NCBI GenBank assembly: GCA_964600075.1
Contig: CAZRIE010000079.1
Span: 1-19,361, forward strand
Source: CAZRIE01 sp964600075
Lineage (GTDB): Bacteria > Bacteroidota > Bacteroidia > Flavobacteriales > Flavobacteriaceae
Direction: 5' to 3'
DNA: 19,361 nt
Shown: piece by piece, positions 15,134-19,361 of the stretch
How positions within the stretch are numbered: position 1 is the first letter of the stretch
Layout of the letters: each line of letters opens with the position of its first letter
Notes under the pieces: generated by a model
Database searches by the model: none
The model's input: the letters and a program-made list of their open reading frames with translations, nothing else
What the model was told of the DNA's origin: nothing
Position numbers and translations under genes: made by a program

Positions 15134-16210
15134 TTAAAAAGCTTCTCCGATTCTGAAATAAAGACCCCAATCATCTTTGCCCACGGCGGCATCCAATCCG
15201 ACGTTAAAATTGTTGCTCTTAAAAGCGGTATATCTGATACCCGTACCAATACCCGGATATAGTTTTCCATTAAAATCTTCGTTAATTGAACCACTCAAGG
15301 TTGCGAGCCCGGCGAATCCCACTAAACCCCAGTTTTCGCTAAAGTTGTAACGGTATTCGCCTTGTACAGCAAAAACACCATCACCTCTCAATTTTGCTTC
15401 AGAATACCCTCGAATATCTGTACCTCCGATAACCACTTGACGTTCAAAATTTACACTTCCGAAACTATACTTAACATACCCCCTAAAGGCCAATACATCC
15501 TGAACATCACGCATTCCAATATACTTATTGAAAAAGAAGGTAGCTGTGCTAAGGCTTTCTTCATTTCCAAACCACGTGGGATTTGAGTTCCATTTGACTT
15601 TTGTATGATACCCCTTTTTTGGATAATAAATTCCATCTCGCTTGTCTATCGCTGTCAATAGGGTAATTCCATAGTTGTTATTATTGGTTGTTGCATCAGA
15701 CTCCTCAAAAGCAGTTGATGATGTACTATAGGAAAGTCCAAGTCCGCCATACCATTTCTTAAGAATTCTTCTTTCAGCATTAAAACTGATTGCAGTGGCG
15801 TCTGTATTAAAATCAACAAAACCTGGTATTTCAATGTCGTCTACATAGGTTTGTGAATTAAGATTTCCAGTCCCAAAAAAAAACGTAAATCGCCAAGTAT
15901 CTTCCTTCAAGAACCATCGGTTAAATGAAGCAATGAGGTAAGACTTATTTGTAGAATAGATGCCAATTACGCCAGTAATTGATTTCGGGGAAATAGTGTC
16001 GTTAGGATTTAGTCGATACATAAGCATGCCAACCACCCCTGCTTGAAAGTCAAGTGTTCTGCTGTAGTTAATATAGGGTAATACACGGAGTTTGACAGGT
16101 TTGTCTTTTTTAGACTCTTTTGATTTCTGGGCGTGTAGTGTTCCCAGAAATGTGGAAAATAATATAATGACCATTTTTTGAAGAAATGAAACTTTCCTGC
16201 AAACAGACAT
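15134..16210 (-). CDS. Omp85-superfamily (BamA/TamA-like) outer-membrane barrel without POTRA domains
   Basis: The predicted outer-membrane protein has about 358 residues. The start at 16210 is preferred because it gives a normal signal peptide (KMVIILFSTFLGTLHAQ); the frame is open to an ATG at 16249. After a short basic linker the whole mature part is barrel, resembling the bacterial surface antigen (D15) domain. It has YYPKKGYHTKVKW near 195-207, the lid-loop signature IGGTDIRGY with IRGY at 266-269, and a terminal aromatic (RIGEAF). Such barrels in BamA and TamA insert proteins; POTRA-free versions occur in Bacteroidota and are of unclear role, sometimes fused to patatin domains. No partner domain is fused here. 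A TAGTTTTG element on the minus strand (16372-16365) matches the promoter consensus but lacks a clear -33 TTG. Confidence 0.82.
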   Translation of the reverse strand: MSVCRKVSFLQKMVIILFSTFLGTLHAQKSKESKKDKPVKLRVLPYINYSRTLDFQAGVVGMLMYRLNPNDTISPKSITGVIGIYSTNKSYLIASFNRWFLKEDTWRFTFFFGTGNLNSQTYVDDIEIPGFVDFNTDATAISFNAERRILKKWYGGLGLSYSTSSTAFEESDATTNNNNYGITLLTAIDKRDGIYYPKKGYHTKVKWNSNPTWFGNEESLSTATFFFNKYIGMRDVQDVLAFRGYVKYSFGSVNFERQVVIGGTDIRGYSEAKLRGDGVFAVQGEYRYNFSENWGLVGFAGLATLSGSINEDFNGKLYPGIGTGIRYTAFKSNNFNVGLDAAVGKDDWGLYFRIGEAF

Positions 16211-16389
16211 ATCTATATGGTATGTAGCCTTTTTTAAAAAGACGTGCAATTGGTATAAACTCGATTACTATGAGAAATTAAAAAGAACGCACTATCATCG
16301 AGTCCCTTCAAAGGTGGTTTCTTGGTCTTTATTCTCTTTTCTAAGATAGCCTTACCTAGGGATACAAAACTATTGAATCGAGACAGATT

Positions 16390-17145
16390 TTAGTTAACTA
16401 GTTTTTTTAGCTGCTGCTTTACCGCATTCCATTCGGTACTAGATAAATTTTCTGAACCTGATTTGTATAATTTTGTAAAAGAAGCTATCACTTCTTTTCT
16501 GAACAAATTATCTTTTGCTAAAAGCTGTTCCAAATCTTCCCTAGTGGCATTATGGTCTCTCACGGTAGGGTTATCAAGAAAGGTATGCTTCCTGAGAATT
16601 TCCAAATAATCAAAAACATCCTTTTCCAGCACGATGATTTGCTCGGTAATAAGTGCTTCCTTATCAGGATTTTCTATTTCTGCCTCAAGCACTTCCCTCA
16701 TTTTGCTAAATTTTTTACGAATCAATTTATCTTCCTTCACTCTAGATTTTTGGGATTTTCGTAATTTCTTTTTTGAAGGATATGCCGCTGAGTTTATAAT
16801 GTTGTTCCATTCGTCATCAGCGGTTAACTTCTGCATTTCTAATCTCGTAGTTACAAGAAACGACTGATGGCTTAGTGTTCTCTTTATTGACAATTCATAA
16901 TGTTTATCAATCTCAACAATGGAATTTGTTTCGTTAACCACAACTTTTCGTAGTTTTTTGCGGGCTTTTTTCTCTTCTTTTTGGAACTTTTTAATTCTCT
17001 TCTTTCCTTCTTTTGTTAAGTCAAGTAATCTTGATTTTTCTTCCTCTCCAGAGACATTTTCTCGAATTTCAGCAGGTAATTTGTCAACAGAAAATACGGG
17101 TTCTGATAAAGTAGCGATGAGGAGTATTATTAATGCAGTAGTCAT
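16390..17145 (-). CDS. Secreted, highly charged helical protein of unknown function
   Basis: I do not recognise a family. The 251-residue product starts with a signal peptide (TTALIILLIATLSEPVFS, cut near residue 19). The mature protein is almost entirely charged and helical: KEGKKRIKKFQKEEKKARKK at about 45-64, a KSQKSRVKEDKLIRKKFSK segment near 130-150, and a C-terminal part with KEALITEQIIVLEKDVFDYL. It looks like a periplasmic coiled-coil or helical-bundle protein without visible catalytic residues. It lies 205 bases downstream of the AsmA-like gene and 179 bases upstream of the chosen start of the Omp85-type gene, all on the minus strand. A functional link with the barrel is possible but unproven. 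Confidence 0.72.
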   Translation of the reverse strand: MTTALIILLIATLSEPVFSVDKLPAEIRENVSGEEEKSRLLDLTKEGKKRIKKFQKEEKKARKKLRKVVVNETNSIVEIDKHYELSIKRTLSHQSFLVTTRLEMQKLTADDEWNNIINSAAYPSKKKLRKSQKSRVKEDKLIRKKFSKMREVLEAEIENPDKEALITEQIIVLEKDVFDYLEILRKHTFLDNPTVRDHNATREDLEQLLAKDNLFRKEVIASFTKLYKSGSENLSSTEWNAVKQQLKKLVN

Positions 17146-17350
17146 ATTTTTTATTTTTCTATATAAACTGTTTTACGTCTAGGTTACTCGTTAATACGAT
17201 ACCCCATTCCTTTGAGTTCCGCTTTTGATTTGAATCAACCTATATCAATTTCCCAAGGAAAAAAAAGATTTCCTCCAAAACTGTTTAGGGGTTTATACTG
17301 TTTTCTACTAAAGTCTTAATCCATTACCAAGCATACTTTTGAATTGTAAT

Positions 17351-19036
17351 TTAATCTTTTTTAGCGCTATTTTCCTTTTTGTTACGTTTCCCAAAAGGTG
17401 CTAAAGAATTTACTATTCCTGATTGAACGGATTTCCATAAATAATTACCAAAACCTTTATACTTAATCCGTTCGAAATCAATTTTCGCTTCTATGATTTT
17501 ACCGTTCTTATTGGGATTGGACCTTTTAATAAATGTATTTGCTATCCAGGATGTTGTTTTGTTTTCGGATTCATTTTTCTTGAATAGTTCCACTTCCAAA
17601 TCTTCGTATAACATAATCAGCTCCCCTTTGGATCTATTGGGGTTACCTTGCAATTTGAAATTAATTCCATTTAATTTGCCGTTTTCAAATTTCATCCCAA
17701 CGGCTGGAAAAACCGTAGGATTGAGTTTTTCAAAATCTGCGGTACCTTTTGAATAACCTGATGCATGAAACGAATTATCCGTTGTATTGTATGGCATTGT
17801 GATATGAACATAAAATGGAAGGGTATTTAATAAGTCAGTGTTTAGGGTAACCTCTAGACTCCTTCCGCTATTAAGACTGTCACGAATGGAAGTAACATAG
17901 GTTATTTCACCTTGTATATTATCCAAATTCACATTGACAAGGTCGTCTGTATGGTCTAATTTCTCGGAATATATAAAACTCGAATTTTTTATTTTTATAG
18001 TGCTGATATGTAAGGGTTGCCGCATATTTTCTAAAGCCATTTGGGGCAAATTTGTAATTTTTTTAATATCCCAGGGCTTGGTCTTATCCTTGAAAGTACT
18101 GGCTTTTAAACCATTAACATCAATTTGTTGAATGCTAATAACCCCAGATTGAAATAAGGGGTACGGATCTATTCCACTAACAAGCAGCGTATCAACAGAA
18201 GCTGCATTGATATCGTAAGTCTGGTCAAATTTGGAAGAAAATTCTTCAGGGCTTGCTATTGGTTTCAATTCAAAATTGATCAGCTCGATTTCCTGCTCAT
18301 CATATTTGTAGTGAAGATCATCGAATGAAATAGCATAAAGTCCGCCGTCAAGACCAAACTCTTGTTGCTTTAATTCGAGTTCTAATTCTGAATTATCAAA
18401 CGTAAAATACCCCTGACCTCCCTCAAGGGCGTTCATATCCAATCCGCTAAACAAAAATTCTTTTCCTTGATAAGAAGAAATGGTGTCCATATTGGAGGCA
18501 TCGATTACAAAAACCCCATAGTCCGCTATCACCATTTCAGCTAGGTCAATTTTATCAATCCCTGATAGATGAATTGAATCTAAAGAAAACGCTGGTTTTT
18601 TTTCTTCAGTTACCGCATTAATCTGATATTCCCTTTTTGGTCGGTAAAAATTAAAATTTAACTCATCTATTTCAATCTTATCAAGATAAAGCTTTCTATT
18701 AATAATCAGATCAAAAAGTCCCAATCCAGATAAGGAGAGCTTAGAAACAAATAGTTGTTTTAGTGCATCTTCCTTTGTTTCTCCCTTGGCAAATGATGCA
18801 AAAAGCAATTCTTTGGGTTTGGCATGAAAATTAGAAATGGAAATATTTCCTAGAAAGATATTAATATCGACATCTGTTATTCCAAGCACGTATTCGTTTT
18901 GGGCACTAATTAAATCCAATTCTTTGGAGATGTACTTTTTTAGAATTGATTCTAAGATGATGTTAAGAAGAAGAACACAGGCAATTGCGACGGTTAATGC
19001 TGCAATGATTATGCGAACTTTTTTCTTTTTTAACAT
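17351..19036 (-). CDS. AsmA-like inner-membrane protein with large periplasmic beta domain
   Basis: The 561-residue product has a basic start (MLKKKKVR) and one membrane helix at about 8-29 (IIIAALTVAIACVLLLN). A long beta-rich periplasmic region follows, with repeated strands such as DVDINIFLGNISISNFHAKP, LYLDKIEIDELNFNFYRPKR, IDKIDLAEMVIADYGVFV and a late FENGKLNGINFKLQGN. This is the pattern of AsmA/DUF748-type proteins, a family related to repeating beta-groove lipid-transfer proteins and implicated in phospholipid traffic to the outer membrane. It ends in a lysine-rich tail. It starts 44 bases after the stop of the DUF502 gene and is probably in the same operon. The exact subfamily is not certain. 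Confidence 0.72.
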   Translation of the reverse strand: MLKKKKVRIIIAALTVAIACVLLLNIILESILKKYISKELDLISAQNEYVLGITDVDINIFLGNISISNFHAKPKELLFASFAKGETKEDALKQLFVSKLSLSGLGLFDLIINRKLYLDKIEIDELNFNFYRPKREYQINAVTEEKKPAFSLDSIHLSGIDKIDLAEMVIADYGVFVIDASNMDTISSYQGKEFLFSGLDMNALEGGQGYFTFDNSELELELKQQEFGLDGGLYAISFDDLHYKYDEQEIELINFELKPIASPEEFSSKFDQTYDINAASVDTLLVSGIDPYPLFQSGVISIQQIDVNGLKASTFKDKTKPWDIKKITNLPQMALENMRQPLHISTIKIKNSSFIYSEKLDHTDDLVNVNLDNIQGEITYVTSIRDSLNSGRSLEVTLNTDLLNTLPFYVHITMPYNTTDNSFHASGYSKGTADFEKLNPTVFPAVGMKFENGKLNGINFKLQGNPNRSKGELIMLYEDLEVELFKKNESENKTTSWIANTFIKRSNPNKNGKIIEAKIDFERIKYKGFGNYLWKSVQSGIVNSLAPFGKRNKKENSAKKD

Positions 19037-19080
19037 GTCACTTTCGTTTTACGTTTCGTCTTTTCAAATAGATCAGAAAA

Positions 19081-19361
19081 CTATTTTGAATTTATCAGAT
19101 CTTCCGTTCCTAATCCTAAGCTTTGTATATTTTTTACGGCTTCCGTAACACTAGCATTAATAGGCTTTACGCGGTCTTTATCAACATAAAGAACAGTTCC
19201 GGACCAAGGGTTGGGAGCCCTGGGGAGATAAACAACTATTTTCTCATCTGATGTTCGCTCTATTTCAAAACAAAGCATTTGGTGATCATCAAAAGTAACT
19301 AGTACGGGAACAAAATTTTCTGAAGCTTTTTCAGTGGTATTGATCCCGTCTATAAATCCCT
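19081..19361 (-). CDS. DUF502-family membrane protein, C-terminal part (5' end beyond the window)
   Basis: The visible 92 codons (19359 down to the TAG at 19083-19081) encode the C-terminal soluble part of a DUF502 protein: NFVPVLVTFDDHQMLCFEIE, then the family signature YLPRAPNPWSGTVLYVD, DRVKPINASVTEAVKNIQSL and a GLGTEDL end. Full-length members are about 200 residues and start with two or so membrane helices, which lie past the right edge. The frame is open to the window edge without a stop, so the internal ATG at 19278 is not the start. Function is not established; members are found in many bacteria and chloroplasts. It is closely followed by the AsmA-like gene. Confidence 0.85.
   Translation of the reverse strand, partial: GFIDGINTTEKASENFVPVLVTFDDHQMLCFEIERTSDEKIVVYLPRAPNPWSGTVLYVDKDRVKPINASVTEAVKNIQSLGLGTEDLINSK

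Noticed and set aside
1..19361. tRNA, rRNA, CRISPR array, toxin-antitoxin or phage genes
   Set aside because: No cloverleaf-like sequence, regularly spaced repeats, or recognisable genes of these classes were seen on either strand.

Overview
The window looks like the chromosome of a marine-type flavobacterium (Bacteroidota, Flavobacteriaceae-like). The reasons are: low GC, secreted proteins with the residue pattern SQ/AQ after the signal peptide, lipoproteins with SSC/ASC lipoboxes, a carboxypeptidase-regulatory-domain TonB receptor, AraC regulators fused to multi-spanning membrane sensors, DUF2807, and promoter-like TAnnTTTG elements. No species can be named from sequence alone.

Layout. (1) 1-971 is a scrambled accessory patch. 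Two fragments of IS1595/ISXO2-like transposases lie in opposite orientations at its outer edges. Between them sit two divergent gene stubs: an N-terminal piece of an AraC-type membrane regulator (minus strand) and a frameshifted N-terminal piece of a membrane protein resembling class III cyclase sensors (plus strand). (2) 1214-6618 is a minus-strand array, in transcription order: membrane AraC regulator, CPBP intramembrane protease, TonB-dependent receptor (1 base after the protease) and DUF2807 lipoprotein. This is the most system-like block. (3) 6796-9473, minus strand, holds a small membrane-anchored unknown and an M61-type zinc peptidase with a PDZ domain. (4) 9887-10372, plus strand, is an NTF2-fold lipoprotein. 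It converges through a strong bidirectional terminator on a minus-strand exported protein (10454-11587) with an EF-hand-like loop, Tyr/Pro and His tracts and a repetitive Ser/Arg tail. (5) 11588-12431 is a decayed intergenic stretch with gene remnants and a perfect 10-bp inverted repeat. (6) 12432-14897, plus strand, is a large MscS-family channel. (7) 14934-19361, minus strand, contains a small remnant, an Omp85-type barrel without POTRA domains, a secreted coiled-coil unknown, an AsmA-like inner-membrane protein and the 3' end of a DUF502 gene that continues past the right edge.

Most intact genes concern the envelope: outer-membrane barrels, lipoproteins, intramembrane and periplasmic proteases, a mechanosensitive channel and an AsmA-like protein. 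The regulator-protease-receptor block may form one regulated uptake or envelope-response unit, but its substrate cannot be read from the sequence. No rRNA, tRNA or CRISPR array was recognised.
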